Part shown: positions 1 to 12,400 of the stretch, in pieces | Position numbering within the stretch: position 1 is the first letter of the stretch | How the letters are laid out: each line of letters begins with the position of its first letter | Assembly (NCBI RefSeq): GCF_017562075.2 | Contig: NC_054083.1 | Location: 53,148,442 to 53,212,441 of the forward strand | Source of the DNA: Anopheles merus | Lineage: Eukaryota > Arthropoda > Insecta > Diptera > Culicidae | DNA length: 64,000 bases | Direction of reading: 5' to 3' | The notes under the pieces: model-generated | Databases searched by the model: none | What the model was told of the DNA's origin: nothing | Seen by the model: only the letters and a program-made list of their open reading frames with translations | Position numbers and translations under genes: made by a program

Positions 1-1101
1 GCACGCCCCGATGCCTTTCTGCTTGCAGATGTAGCACGTCAAGCGCCACCGGGCCGCCGGGATGGTTTCAATCGAATCGATCGGTTCCAGAAACACGGTA
101 TTGGCGAATCGAACCTCCGGTATCCACAGCGCACACACTACGTGGGCCCACTGGTTGTGGTCGGTCTGCTTGAAGGCACCGCCGGTGTTCGGGCACAGCA
201 CACAATCCACCGGACGGCTCGGACTCTGCAAACACCGACGGCAGAGCCACTGGCCCTCCGGGATGTATGGCACTCCGTAGCAATCCTGATGCACGGCCAG
301 GTTGCACATGTCGCAGAACAGAATCACGTTCGTGTTTTGGCACTCCCCGTCCATGCAGATGCAGCACACGGCGTCATCGTCTACGACGGCGCCGTTTTGG
401 CCGTTGGCCGCCGCCTGGAAGAACGACTCCTTCTCCAACCGATCCATCAGCAACTCGAGCGAATCCACCGACACTGGGCCCACGTTCTGTGCCGCACGCC
501 GTTCATTGATAATACTGAGCCAGGTCGTGTCCTCCTCGTCCACGTCGTACTCTACCTCGCCGTCCAGCTCTTCGCTCGACTTCTCGATGAAGCGAATGTA
601 CGCGTTCGGCCGGGCCGGGGCATCACAGATTGTGTAGTCTTCGATTTCCTTGAACTTGCCCTCCGGCAGCTGCACCTCCGGCTCTTCCGGTGGTGCCACG
701 GCAAACGCTTCAAAGTCGGACGCCGTCTTGCACTTGCTCTCGTACTCCTCGAGCGACATCACGGGCAGTGCGTCCAGCACCGGGATCTTCACCGTCTTGC
801 CATTGCAGTCGAGCCGCACCAAGTGTTCACTCTCCAGATACGTAATGCCCTCCTTCGGTGGACTGCACGCGATCTGGTTTTTGGGCGTAACGCCCACCTT
901 CAGCTTGCGGCCCTTCTGCTTGATCGGGGTCGACACCGAGGCAGGCACGGCCGGGGACGGGTTGTCGTGGTCATAGTTGTTCAGATGGTACTGTAGCCCA
1001 ATCACCGATTTGTACGTCTTGTCGCACATGGGACATTTGAAGGGGCCACCGTCCTTCTTGAGCGTTTTGATGTAATCGTTCACCTCGAAGTCGATCCCCA
1101 T
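1..1101 (-). CDS. Br140: Br140/BRPF-type bromodomain-PHD protein, N-terminal part (partial at left edge)
   Basis: One open reading frame of 367 codons runs from the ATG at 1101-1099 off the left edge without a stop. An in-frame TAG at 1161-1159 lies 60 nt upstream, so this ATG is the first possible start. The protein begins MGIDFEVNDYIKTLKK and carries a C2H2 finger (C23, C26, H39, H45), an acidic EPL1-like linker (about residues 110-235), a PHD finger from about residue 243 (start CCICMDGECQNTNVILFCDM), then a zinc knuckle and the start of an extended PHD ending WRLTCYICKQKGIGAC at the edge. This PHD-knuckle-PHD order is diagnostic of BRPF/peregrin, the scaffold of MOZ/MORF-type H3 acetyltransferase complexes (Enok in flies). 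The bromodomain and PWWP parts lie outside the window. It is divergent from the asrij-like gene. Confidence 0.93.
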   Translation of the reverse strand, partial: MGIDFEVNDYIKTLKKDGGPFKCPMCDKTYKSVIGLQYHLNNYDHDNPSPAVPASVSTPIKQKGRKLKVGVTPKNQIACSPPKEGITYLESEHLVRLDCNGKTVKIPVLDALPVMSLEEYESKCKTASDFEAFAVAPPEEPEVQLPEGKFKEIEDYTICDAPARPNAYIRFIEKSSEELDGEVEYDVDEEDTTWLSIINERRAAQNVGPVSVDSLELLMDRLEKESFFQAAANGQNGAVVDDDAVCCICMDGECQNTNVILFCDMCNLAVHQDCYGVPYIPEGQWLCRRCLQSPSRPVDCVLCPNTGGAFKQTDHNQWAHVVCALWIPEVRFANTVFLEPIDSIETIPAARWRLTCYICKQKGIGAC

Positions 1102-1121
1102 GGTCGTCGTCGATGAGGGTC

Positions 1122-1161
1122 GTTGTTGTTGCTGTTGCTGCTGCTGCTGCTGCTGCTGCTA
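1122..1161. repeat. CTG/TTG triplet repeat
   Basis: A run of TTG and CTG triplets. Read on the minus strand it would encode glutamine in frame with Br140, but it follows an in-frame TAG and precedes the first ATG, so it is probably 5' UTR sequence of Br140. Confidence 0.85.
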
Positions 1162-1428
1162 GTGATGCACTGCTGCTGGCAGGGGTTTCACACCTGTTGG
1201 TTGGTGCGTTGCTGTGTTGCCACCCTTTCAAAGAGGACGGTCGTTTGTTCACCTATTTTGAAAGTGGAATTTTAATGCGTGTTTTTCGACGTAACCAGGC
1301 CTTTTCGTCACTGCGAGCTTTCCCTTTCGTTCCCTTTCTTCTTGGCTTCTGTTCGTGCTGTTGAAGCGCCTTTCTTTTTGTTTACAGCAATTCCCGAGAT
1401 GACAGCGCCTGTCAAGCTGTCAAGACAC

Positions 1429-1458
1429 AACCGGTTCGTTGTCAAAAGTCAACCGGTT
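1429..1458. promoter_or_regulatory. Paired Grainyhead-type sites
   Basis: The 8-bp palindrome AACCGGTT occurs at 1429-1436 and again at 1451-1458, start to start 22 bp, about two helical turns. Each copy is followed by CG, and a degenerate AACCGTTT follows at about 1471. AACCGGTT is the published consensus core for Grainyhead/CP2-family factors. Binding here is an inference. Confidence 0.5.
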
Positions 1459-1774
1459 CGTGTTTAATTGAACCGTTTCAAATCGAATCCAAAATTCTAG
1501 TTTTGAGTGACCTCACCACATTTTGTGCAGTTTTGGTTACTGAAATAATATTTTTTATGGAACGGTTTGTATCCAATCATGAATTTATATCAGTAAAGTA
1601 CAATTTCTTCATGTGAATATTTTAATCGTATCGTAATACGATATCCAATTGTCAGCTGTCAATGTCAGCTGTTCCCGTGCCGGCTCTGTTTTGTTCCGAT
1701 TGCTTATTTACGTTTTCTCTGCGCGATAACAACACACCTTTTCGTCGTGATTTCAGTAAAAAGTACTTAATTTT

Positions 1775-2834
1775 ATGATGCAACGTAACGACCAATTGCA
1801 GCAGCAGCAGCAGCTGGATGACGGACAGCGAAATGCATTGGTAAGTAAAATGTTACATAAAAAAGATAAACCCCCTCCCCACAGCTCGATGCAATGTGCA
1901 ATGTTGTGAAACTTGGTTTTCCCTTCTAGAACTACCAATTTTCCCAGGAAGAGTTGCGTGTGCTGCGGGAGTGTAACCGCGAATCCTTCTTCCAACGATC
2001 GCTCCCACTGGGGACGCTTATGGGGTTCGGCGCATGGTACGCGGTGCACAATAAATACCTGAAGGCGAGCGTTCGTTTCGGTCCCGCTCCGAAGGTGTTG
2101 GTCGGTGTTACGCTCGGGTACTTCATCGGGAAAATAAGCTACCAGGGCAAATGTGCCGAAAAGATTATGCAGCTGCCCAACTCGCGGCTGGCGGACATGA
2201 TGCGCCAACGTCGTCAAGGTACCACGGGAATGGCCGACAAATTGTAAGTTTCGGTATTGCGTCGCGAAATGACCATGCAAACTGCAACCAGACTGACGAT
2301 CGATCTCCCATTGCAGCCTTCCTGATCAGGGGTTCGGTGCATCGAGCATGCTGACGCCGTTTGAATCTACACCGGCACGTGAACGGCATGCCGATGAATC
2401 ATTCCTCAGCAATGGTTCGTTGAATCTGTACTACGATGGTCCACAATACTCGGGCCTGGATGATAGTGGCCGTCCAACGGTAGACTGTGAGTAGAAGAAA
2501 AGCCAACAGCTCGTTAAACATTTAAGTACCGACTTCTTAACACAGTGTTAATTACCTTTCTATTCCAGCTACCACCAACTTTGAGGAAGATCTTCAGCTG
2601 CCACTCGCTCCAAAGGCATCCAAAAGCTACGAGGAACTGCGGCGACAGAATCGGGAAGAGTATCTGAAACGACAGCAGCAACCTTACCGGCCAGCGACAG
2701 TCCTCGAGGACAGTCCTCCGATTCGACGCGAGTCGATGGATCGCCGCGGCAGTATGACACCGGAGGAACAGCCGTCGTTGCCGCCGGGCCCACCGTCGGT
2801 GAAGAACAAGTACGGCGATGCTTGGTCACAGTAG
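1775..2834 (+). CDS. asrij: OCIA-domain protein, asrij/OCIAD1 family
   Basis: Four coding exons: 1775-1840, 1930-2243, 2317-2486 and 2569-2834; all introns are GT-AG and the phases match, giving 271 aa. The N-terminus has a short Q run. The OCIA domain (about residues 24-115) starts FSQEELRVLRECNRESFFQR and contains two hydrophobic helices, LPLGTLMGFGAWYAV and KVLVGVTLGYFIGKI. The C-terminal half is hydrophilic and ends KNKYGDAWSQ, with the family's YEELRRQNREEY motif in exon 4. OCIAD1/Asrij is an endosomal and mitochondrial membrane protein; in flies it maintains blood-cell progenitors through endosomal control of Notch and STAT signalling. The assignment rests on the domain; the precise orthologue is inferred. 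Confidence 0.9.
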
Positions 2835-2965
2835 GCTTCCTCGTCAAAGCGTCCCTTTCATTACTCTTTCATGCTTAAATTAGTACAGATAGAAAGTTTC
2901 CTAAATACACACACACACTACAAATACACGTACAAGTATGTTAACTAAAACAAAGTGCCGAACAT

Positions 2966-2971
2966 TTTATT
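2966..2971 (-). promoter_or_regulatory. Candidate poly(A) signal for the CNDP2-like gene
   Basis: TTTATT on the plus strand reads AATAAA on the minus strand, about 145 nt after the CNDP2-like stop codon. Only 279 bp separate the converging stop codons of asrij and this gene. A plus-strand AATAAA at 3183-3188 lies inside the last CNDP2 intron and could serve asrij, in which case the two transcripts overlap. Confidence 0.45.
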
Positions 2972-3113
2972 TGCTTTCTTCCATAAGCTCTCGCGGACTG
3001 GTATTAGGTTGGAAGTAACATTTCATTGCCGAGAAGCAGCAGGGAGTGATGGGTCTTAGTAAGGTGATGTATTATTCTCTCTCAACAGTCAGGCCGATTC
3101 GCATTGATCCGCC

Positions 3114-5820
3114 TCATTTGTTTCCTCCGATGAGGGATACCTCGTACAAGTATGCACCCAGTAGTTTGGTCTAAATGTAAAAAATAAAGCGTAAGAACAT
3201 TTCCACCCTAAATCCAATCCTTTCAAACACTTACCCCTTCGATGTAGTTGCGGACATCGATCTTCTCGTTCTGCGAATGTGCTCCATCGTCCGAGGCACC
3301 CATCGGAAGCAGCAGCACATTCTTGCCGGTCGTCTGCTGGAGCGTCAGCGTGACCGGGATCGAACCGCCCTCGCGCGTCATGTCCGGATCGACGTTGTAC
3401 ACATGCTTGGTAGCGGTACGGGCTGCCTGGTAGTGAGGATGGTTCGGATCTTCCGTCCACGGTTTGCCTCCGTGCGCCATACGCACCGCGAACTGGTTCG
3501 GTGAGCCACGCTCAGCCCACTTGGCCGTCAGATACTCGCTCACGTACCGTTCCGTCAGCTCGGGCGTTTGGTTTGGCACGATGCGGATCGAAAACTTGCC
3601 AATCACCTTCTTCGGAATGACCGTCTTCTGACCCGGTTCGTAAAATGCACCCTCCACACCGTGGATGGACAGGCTGGGCTGACGCCACCGGTGCATCAGG
3701 ATCTTCGTTTTGTCCTCCTTGTGCATCAGCTTGCGCGCCCCGAGCTCGGCCCGGTAGCTGCCCACGTCGAAGTGGATCGCATCGTAGATGGCCTGCTCGT
3801 TCGGCAGCAGCGGGGCCACCTCCTGGTAGATCTTCGGGATCAGAATGCGGCCCTCGCTGTCGGCGAGCGTGCCGAGCAGGTACACCAGGTCGTTCATCGC
3901 TTCGTACACGGTCCCGCCGAACACGCCGCTGTGAAGATCCTTGTGTGCGCAGCTGACCTCGACCTCGAAGTAGCAAATGCCACGCAGCCCGTACGTAATG
4001 CACGGCTTGTCCGTACCGAGCCAGTAGTTGTCGGAAATGCACACGTAGTCCACGTCGGACAGGAAATCCTTCTGGCGAGCGTACAGCAGATCATCGAGCC
4101 CTTCGCTCCCGGACTCTTCCATGCCCTCGAACACGAACTTAAGGTTCACCGGTAGCGGTTCTCCGATCGCCTGGAAGCCCTCGATTGCGTGTAGCCATCC
4201 CAGTACCGGTCCCTTGTCGTCGCTGGACCCACGTCCGAACAGTTTGCCGTCCTTCTCCGTCAGCACGAACGGTTCCGTTGCCCATCCATCCTCCAGAATA
4301 GCGGGCTGCACATCGAGATGTCCGTACAGGCATACGGTCTTCTTCGCCGGGTCCTGGAAAAGACGATCCAATACATGCGAGGTGTAAATCATCATCGATC
4401 ATTCGATTACGGTAAGTCTTAAAAGAGGTGGAGTATGCTGATAAGATACGATTTTCTATAGGATACTTCAGATTCCAATTGCTCAGAGATAATCGTTGCG
4501 CTGGAAACGTACATTGAAAGAATCAATCAACTGTCCACGGGGAGTCCATTTATTGCCTACTTAGTTCGTAAGCGAACAATGCAACACATTGGTTGCTGTG
4601 TTGTTGTTGTTGTGGTTACAACATTCGGCGCTTCCACTGCTGAAGCTGAAGTGGCCTGAGTGCTCGATACGACTCTCTTGTTTGTTTCCCCCTGTCGTTA
4701 ACCGCTATTTTTGACTACATTTTGGTTAGTTTATCGCAGCACAAAACCCCAAAACCCCACTTGATGATAATGAGTCTTTTCTCCCCCCTTCCCCCTTGTC
4801 AACCCCATTCCCACACCCCTTCCACAACTCGCACGGTGTGTGATGTCTCGGAATGTCTTATCAATGAAGCACAGCTCACTTCCAGCCAAGAGTGATTCCC
4901 ATTGAAACGCGACACTCGGCGGCGCGTGTGTGTGTGTGTGTGTATGGCATGCATGTTAACACCCATAAACTGCTCGTCGTTTGCAATAAAGCACGGTTTG
5001 ATGCTGACGCATAACAAAATATAGCAACGCTTCCCTTTCTTCCCTTTCGCGGCGTTTCCCTACGTATTGCAAATTGCAATCGTTGCATTTGCCAGGCGTA
5101 GTAAAAAGGGGGCGATATAGATAGGGTGCGTCATACACACTCACACACGCAGCACCCACCCGTTACGTTGCACTTCTGTGCTAAAGGTCAGGTGCAGTTT
5201 ATAGTAAACATACGTGCCGAGCCTTCTCCCAGCAGCCGCATCAATGGAGCAAGCTTCTTTTGCCTGTTTGGGGGGGCACACACAGCCTAAACAAAGTCTC
5301 AAAGAGAGTCTTGCACCACACAATGCACACCAAAGACACAAGAGAGAGTTCATTGACTTTTAATGCGTTTTGCACATCTGTCAAAGAAATGGCGATCTTA
5401 GGCCACTTTGAGCACACACAGACACACACACACACTTAATGGCACACTTACCGTTCCCAGCACGCCTAGGATGACCTTCGGTAGATCGAGTTCACGGCCA
5501 TCGGACAGCTTCTGTTTGCCGACGTCGGCCAGCTCAACCGTTGCACCGAGCTTCCGCAGTCGCTCCGCGACCCACTCCACCATGCGGAAGATTTCCGGGC
5601 GAGATTCGGGCCAGGCGGACACCGACTTTATCGCCACCGCTTCCCTCAGCGCATCGATGTACTTGCTCTTGTTGGCATCGATGTGGCTGGAAAGAAAAAA
5701 AAACAAAGCGACAATGGGGCAATGATGAAGCAACATTGAGAATTGCAACAGCAGAAGCACTACTAGATTCACTTACCTGAACAGCTTGGTCAGCACAGCG
5801 GGAAGATCTGCTTTGGACAT
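3114..5820 (-). CDS. CNDP2: Cytosolic non-specific dipeptidase (CNDP2-like, M20 family)
   Basis: Four exons on the minus strand: 5820-5777, 5686-5452, 4353-3235 and 3170-3114, with matching phases and GT-AG introns, giving 484 aa, close to the family's usual 475-480. The protein starts MSKADLPAVLTKLF. Metal ligands of the di-zinc/manganese site are visible: H105 and the general-base partner D107 in YGHLDVQP, D138 in GRGSSDDKGP, the catalytic glutamates in FEGMEESGSEG, the aspartate in DYVCISDNYWLGT, and the last histidine in GASDDGAHSQNEK. The final exon encodes TKLLGAYLYEVSLIGGNK, matching the usual C-terminus. It hydrolyses dipeptides such as Cys-Gly in the cytosol during glutathione and peptide turnover. 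Intron 2 (1.1 kb) contains a GT microsatellite near 4927-4943. The fly counterpart is CG17337 (recalled, not searched). Confidence 0.95.
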
Positions 5821-8800
5821 ATTGATTGAGGCAGAGACAGGCGGAGACGGAGAGGCAGACACACTCGCAATAAGATCACACGACAGACACTGGAGCCCAA
5901 CCTAGCAGCCCAACGGCCAAACCTTTTCTGGCGCTCGGAACCCGAACTACGCGAGCTGCGATCGTTCGTTGAAAGAAAGTGCAATCTCTCTCCCTGCTTC
6001 GTGGCCCTTCTGCCCTTGTCCGTCCTGATATCGCACACCAACAGATGACGATTCCGGCATCTGTTTACATGCGCAAGCTCCAGTACTTAAGGTACCGCTG
6101 GTGGCCCGCCCCAGCTCTTCAAATAGTGCTATCGCTACGGATGAACGAAGTTTAATCGGAGGGGATTTTGCTTCACCTTTAAATGTATTCTCCAACAGAG
6201 AGATGTGTATATTTAAGATAATCACTAACCTGTACTCTGCTGAATGCACTTCTCGCGCCGTTCTCCTCTCTGTCGTGGGGCGTTCATCTCCGTTTGATGA
6301 CCGTTGTAAATGTAACACTGTTTGCAGTTTGATAAACGGACATTGTCGTTCTCCTGTGGTAACGAGTAGGCTGTGCCAAAAACGATGAATAATTTCGGAC
6401 TGTAAAAACACAAAGCGGCGCACTTGGTGCACAAACAGAGACTCACAAACTAGCTCTCTCACTCTTATTGTGGATTTTGCATAACGTGGCAATGAATGTT
6501 TCGTCGTTCAGGTTTTAGTTTATTTTGTTTTGCTTCCGTAACGGTTATTGTAGTGTTGTCATTTCCCATTCGCTTCGAACAGCCTTCTCTCCCGTCCGCA
6601 CCACCGTTCAATATATTTTACAATATATAATGTTTTGCTGCAATTGTCGTAATTAACGTGCACGTGTCCTGTGTCCCGCGTCCAGAGCGTTCGTGTTGTC
6701 GTTGTGAGTTGTTGTTGTTGTTAGATTATTCCGCGTCTTATTCGAGCAATCGCTGCTTCCAGTACTTTTTTCTCCCATCCCAACGGTCCTATACTTGTTC
6801 TCTTGATTCTCGTTCCTTTTCACATGCCCTGCAACTCCTTACCGTACACACTCAGCAACAATTTAACCGTTCTCTAACAACGTCTCCTCTAATTAAAGGT
6901 TCGTGTGTGTGTGTATGTGTGCTTCAAATGCTTTGGAATTTTGGGGGATAAATGGATATATAAGATTTATGAATTTTGTATGTATATAGATATATTCTTT
7001 TGCATCTTCTACTCTTTGTCTTCATCATCATCATACATCATCTCGTCCTACGGTCGTTCGTACAGTACAATAACTATCTGCACAGTGGTGTGGCATATGC
7101 AGGAGGAGGGCATGCACGTTGTACCCCTAGATACACACACAACATAACTTGCGCAATTAATTGCTACACTTTTAATGGTTTTTGTCCGTCCGAAAGCTCC
7201 GGTACTACGGGATGTGACACCGGATTATAATAATGAACTGTTCCGTCACTGTCTCCGCGTGGTGCACCGTCCCCCTGTGTGTGTATGCACTTTCTCCTCC
7301 GTTTTTCTTAGTATCGTAATATGCATAACGGGTTTCACACTCGAAATTGAAGTAGTATTTGCAAAAATCGAATTAGTAACACTTAATAAATGAGGAGGAA
7401 ACACGTTCCCATAAGATCACCTCTAAATGGTATAGCTGGCGCATACATACATATATATATCTACACACCACTAAATCGTTCAATTTTAATGTGTTTTGTT
7501 GCATCCCCCATTTACGCTCGAGAGGGGATGGTGGTAGTGAATAATCGAAATCGCCATTTTGAACCAGAAAATACATTCGCTAATTTATGAAGTCTTCCAA
7601 ATGAGTGCGATAACGTTAATGCTGTGTGTGATTGTGGCTCTCTGGTAGTGTGTATGTGTGTTATGTTTCAGCATCTCCGTTTTTGCCTGTTTGACGACTT
7701 GAGCGCGTGTCACCGAAAAGGATGTGATTTAGTAGTATGTAGCATACGGATACTAGCGGCAACACACAGCAAGATGAAAGTATTATTGTTAGCTTCTTAA
7801 ATTGTTTTGATTTTGTTCTTCCTTTTCTACTGCTGCTTTGCGCCACTCTCTCTTGTCTCCTCTTTCTCTGAGGCATCCAGTGGGAAGTAGCCTCACTAGA
7901 ATAAATACACGTACACACACACACGCACACATATATATGCACACAGAAAAGGGGGCTCTACTAACTGCTGTTATTTGCCATTACTTAAACGTATAAATAT
8001 ACCCTAAAAAGATACTTTTGTTTCTTCGCTCCTCTGCTGCCCTTTGCGTATGTACGGGTGTGCCTTCCACCACCACCGTGTTTTGTTTGCAGGCAGGCAG
8101 GGAGAAGATGCTCGCGGTCCTGGTTCTAGCGACGATTATTATTACAGTTGCTTATTATTGTGACAGCATATTGTTATAGGGGGTGTTTGATTTCGGGTTC
8201 GCGTGCTATTCGCTGCACAAATACGAGGGATGCGGGATAAATGGAGGGGCGCGGCGCCGCTGGGCATGACTCAACTTGTGCCTTATCGCGCCTTATCCCT
8301 TACGTCCATGTAACCGGGTTCCCTCCCTTCGAACCGTATCGTGTTATTGATGGCGACGATTAATACGCTCACTTCATACCTAAAAAGTGGGTACCAACAG
8401 AGCATTATTACATTGGTAGACGACGGCAGGATGGTTTTAGTTACAAACAATAAACACTACAAAACATACACTATATTCGAAGGAGTTCGATCTTACGCAC
8501 ACACACTCATAACATGCATAAAAGGCGCTGCACATTCTAACTATTACGTGTTTACTACACATCTACTTACATTACCACGAAAAGGGGAATCGGATCGGAT
8601 TTTTCGGCTTTATTTTTCCATCCCAGTAGAATGGAACGTTTCCTACAGTTTCTTCAAAGCTAAAGATACAGCAACAACACAAACAAAAACAAAGGCAACA
8701 TCAATGTGGAAGAATTGTATCCGTTGCACTTGGTGCGTTGTTCATGTTTGCGCAGGTGATTTGAACTATAAACGGATACTGGGACAACTTCAAAATTGGA

Positions 8801-9453
8801 GCAAATCTCCTGGGCAGAAATAAATATAACAGAACAAAAGAAACATCCTTAGTTTGGAGTAAAACGAAACATGAAATGAAAAGTAATGCAGCGTGCTTCA
8901 TAAGCCTAAAACACAATGTTTATATGATCGTTCGTGCATAGTATTTGTAGGACTTGATCATATCCAAGCACAAAACAAATTATTCAGACAATTTTGGTGA
9001 TTTATGCACCAACATGCTTTGCAACACAAAAAAACAAAGAGGATAATGAGAGGATCACATACATGCACATGCATTACAACACGTTATGGCGTAATACCTA
9101 CGCAACACAGTGCCAAAACTACGTAGAGGAAAAAGGATGATCGGTTTACCATATTTTTATTGTTTTTTGTTTTGTTTTGTTTTTGTGTTTAACGTTTTTT
9201 TAATAGCAGATGCTGGTTATCGAATTCCAAATCGAGAGATGCATTTTAGTGGCCTAGTTCCCGATCATGAACAGCATGGAATGTGAAGGAAATAAGACAA
9301 ATAGATAGGCATTAATATTGAACAACTGTACAGCACACAGCACACATGTCATGTTGTTCTTCTCACTGACCCTCCCCCCTTTTTCCCACAAGACACAGCA
9401 ACAACAGGCGTAATGGGATGATGAGCGGTATTTAATAACAATATACAAGCACA
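5821..9453. other. Non-coding: CNDP2 upstream region and probable Csp 3' UTR
   Basis: No conserved protein is recognisable here. The right part (from about 9453 leftwards) should be the 3' UTR of Csp; minus-strand AATAAA candidates lie at 9161-9156 and 8614-8609, and further ones near 6524 allow a very long UTR. The sequence is rich in CA/TG and T-runs. A plus-strand frame open from 8341 to 8823 (160 codons, first ATG at 8350) has no recognisable domain, signal or codon bias and is probably chance. The left end, just above 5820, holds the CNDP2 promoter; no clear core elements were seen. Confidence 0.6.
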
Positions 9454-12400
9454 CTAATAGACACCAACATCCATCAAATGCGAGGCGAGGCGTTGTAACG
9501 TGTATGGTTCAATTTCGTATGTGATTGTGGGATGATTCCGCCCAACAGGGCGATGGTGCATTGGATCGTTGGGGAGCAATATAGGCAATATCCCTTTTTG
9601 CTTACCTGGCGTGTAGATCGGTTGATTGCCCGTGTTCAGCCCCGTGCTCTCGGTGGCGGCTCCGGTGAACGGATTCGTCGGATTGGACGACGGCGGTGGC
9701 ATGGCGTACACGGGCATACCAGCTCCCTGTGCCTGTCCCGCCTGTGGCTGTGACGTCACCGGGCCACCACTGCCTCCTCCATTATCGTCCAGATCTTGCA
9801 AATCCTCCTACAAAGAAACACGAACCAGTCAAATCGCAATTAGTAACGAAATAGTCGACCGCGTTTTTCAGTTGTTTTCCCTTTAAAACTATAAAGCATT
9901 TGGTAGTATAGCACACGCAGCACGTACAAAGCAAATTTGCTATGCGCAGGTGGAGGGAAGTGCCCCCTATGTGCCCTTCGCCAACTACTACAACCTAATT
10001 CATCAACGTTAGCGCAAGCTGTAGCTGTAAACCTGTAGTGTTTTTAGTTAATAAGTGCGTTTTCGTTTGCGTTTGTTAGGGACACGCTGCGATCCTACAG
10101 TAAGCCACACATTATACACACATCTATGCACAAAACCATCGCCCAAACACACTCTACTTAACTTAGATATCTTGCATTCAATTGCACCATCTCCAAGAGA
10201 CCCAGCGAAGTTGGTTTTTTCGGGACTAACTTACAATACTCTAACACTAAACCCTCAACCCCCACAACCCCTGTTAATACGCACATTCCAACCGTCGTAC
10301 AGTGTTGTTAAACCACGAACCAGATGTCGATATTAGTGGATGGGTGTGGAACATTCTAGGGGGGACGTACTCCAAAACGGAGCACAAACTAGAGCTACAT
10401 ACATATCTACTGATGCTAAATACAGACCAAAGAGACATACGGGGGGAAAGACTGAACACTCCACTCCACTGATGGGATGACTGCTGCTGTTTCCATGCGC
10501 CAGCAAACATTAGCAAACCAATACACATCGTACAATGATTTGGACCAATTCAAAAAATAAGTTCACTTTTTTATTGTTTTACGCAGGATGTCTAACTAGG
10601 TGCAGAACTGGACCGACCGTGAGTGGTCTGTCTTCTGGTTGAATTCTATTCTTCTATATGCTGGTAAAATACGCACAACCATGCCTTTTTGGACAAGCCA
10701 CAACAACACATTCATTCCGATTAATTCTTCCCGTTATGCAAATACAAACAACTATGCTGCTTTTGTTCACAATAAAAAATGCTATCCTTTTCCATCTCCA
10801 ACACACAATCGCTCTACTATTATAGGACGCCCCCCTTTTCCTCTCGGTTCCGCACAAAATTTCCCATGCCTCAATTGAAAATAAATACATTTCTACGAAA
10901 TTGTTTCCAACTAAATCAGGGAAGGAAAAGAAAAGAGAGAGAGAGAGAAAATCAAAAGGTAAGTAAATGGTGGGCGTAATGATGCAGGTTAAACGGATGC
11001 CGAAATGAATGAAAGAATGAATGAAGGATGAGCAAATACTACAACGTCAAGATGGGATGAGAAGAGATAAGTGTTAAAAAAAGAGAGAAAAACTAAATAA
11101 AGTGAAACGAATGTTAAAACCAAAAAAGGGAACAACTTTAATCGTGCAGTGAATGTGAATGAGGGAGGATGAATGAGGGAGAGTAAATGGAGTTTACATA
11201 AAAAAAGTACAAACGATAAACCGAATACATACTCTTCGCGTTGGCTGTTCTGTGACGGCCGTTCCTTCCCGCGCGTTGCTACTACTTGCGGCACCATCTC
11301 TCTGATGAATGTAGAAAAAAAAACATGTAGAAAAAAAACAGGTGATAGAGACAGAGTGTGTGAATGCGGCAACGTCGTGTGCGGTGGTGTGGAGAGTGGT
11401 GTTTGGGCGTGTGTGTGTGTGTGTCTGTCCCTGACAGAGGGCTCCAAAGGGTTATCCTTTGTTGGTAAAAAAAGGGAGAGCAAGGAGGAGGATACGCAGC
11501 AGTACATAATAATCAGATCCTGCTGAAGGCCACACAATCGACTGACGATGATAACAAAGTGCGCACGTGGGCACACGATCTGATGGAACAGAAGTAGCGG
11601 TAGTAGTAGAGTTAATTGGACCATCGATTGAACGTGTGGGATAAATCGGTGAAGGATAATGCTCATTTAGGAGGCGCACACACACACGAGCACAAACGTT
11701 CCGTAATGTGTCTCTCACAGAGGGGCGGTGGCAAGGGAATTAAACTGAAGTAATATTCCGAGAAATAGTTACTCCATCACACAGCACAAACGCGGGGGGC
11801 TCTGTGTGCACAATTGAAAGAAAAACATGCTTTCCATCCGGTGTATATCGTTTTGGGTCGTCCGAAATGTCTTCTCCACATGAGTATGTCTCGTAAAGTA
11901 TGAGATAGTGAGTGCAGTGCAATACGTAATAACAATATCAAAAACTCAAATACACAAACAAGCCAAACTAAAAAGCTAGCTAACCAAAACAAAAAAAAAA
12001 CAATGCTTTTTCTTGAAGTGATGATTTTGAATTTTTTGTGAAGATGATGTGTTAAACAAAAAAAAAAACGAAAAAGATTAATAGCCAGATGATTTGTTTT
12101 CAGAATTTGACTTAGCGAACAGGCGTACAACACAGCAGCGCACATTACATCCAATCACATGTCCCAAACATTTGTTTACCTAAACAATAAAACGATAAGG
12201 CACACGACTCTCTCTCACATACACACACACTGTTTCCCAGCTCTTTACGTGCCGCGGAATGAATGTTTTAAGGCTTCATCGGCCTTGTTTTCTAAGCTCC
12301 GCGATGGGCTTATTGGTAGGAAAATTGTACAGCATACGCAGAACACATCCTACACTCTAATAGCGAAACCCCGAGAAAGGTAAAAAGCTCCCCTTTAGCA

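Larger units (their letters stand above)
1102..1774. promoter_or_regulatory. Divergent promoter between Br140 and asrij-like gene
   Basis: This 673-bp gap separates two head-to-head start codons, so it should hold both 5' UTRs and a shared promoter. The Br140 side has a CAG/CAA triplet run (seen as CTG/TTG on the plus strand, 1122-1161) just after the in-frame stop. Two perfect AACCGGTT palindromes lie at 1429-1436 and 1451-1458. Repeated TGTCA/TGACA and CAGCTG motifs occur around 1399-1455 and 1649-1675. No TATA box was seen at a sensible distance from either start. That the gap is bidirectional is inferred from gene orientation. Confidence 0.6.

Noticed and set aside
142..996. 284-codon plus-strand frame
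   Set aside because: It is the antisense shadow of Br140, whose minus-strand frame encodes a clear PHD finger.
3568..4155. 195-codon plus-strand frame
   Set aside because: Antisense to the large CNDP2-like exon; the metal-site motifs are on the minus strand.
8341..8823. 160-codon plus-strand frame as a gene
   Set aside because: It has no ATG until 8350, no recognisable domain and lies in the probable Csp 3' UTR; consistent with chance in AT-rich sequence.
10989..11666. 225-codon minus-strand frame in Csp intron 4
   Set aside because: Low-complexity product of a purine-rich stretch and TG repeats, without splice sites in phase with Csp.
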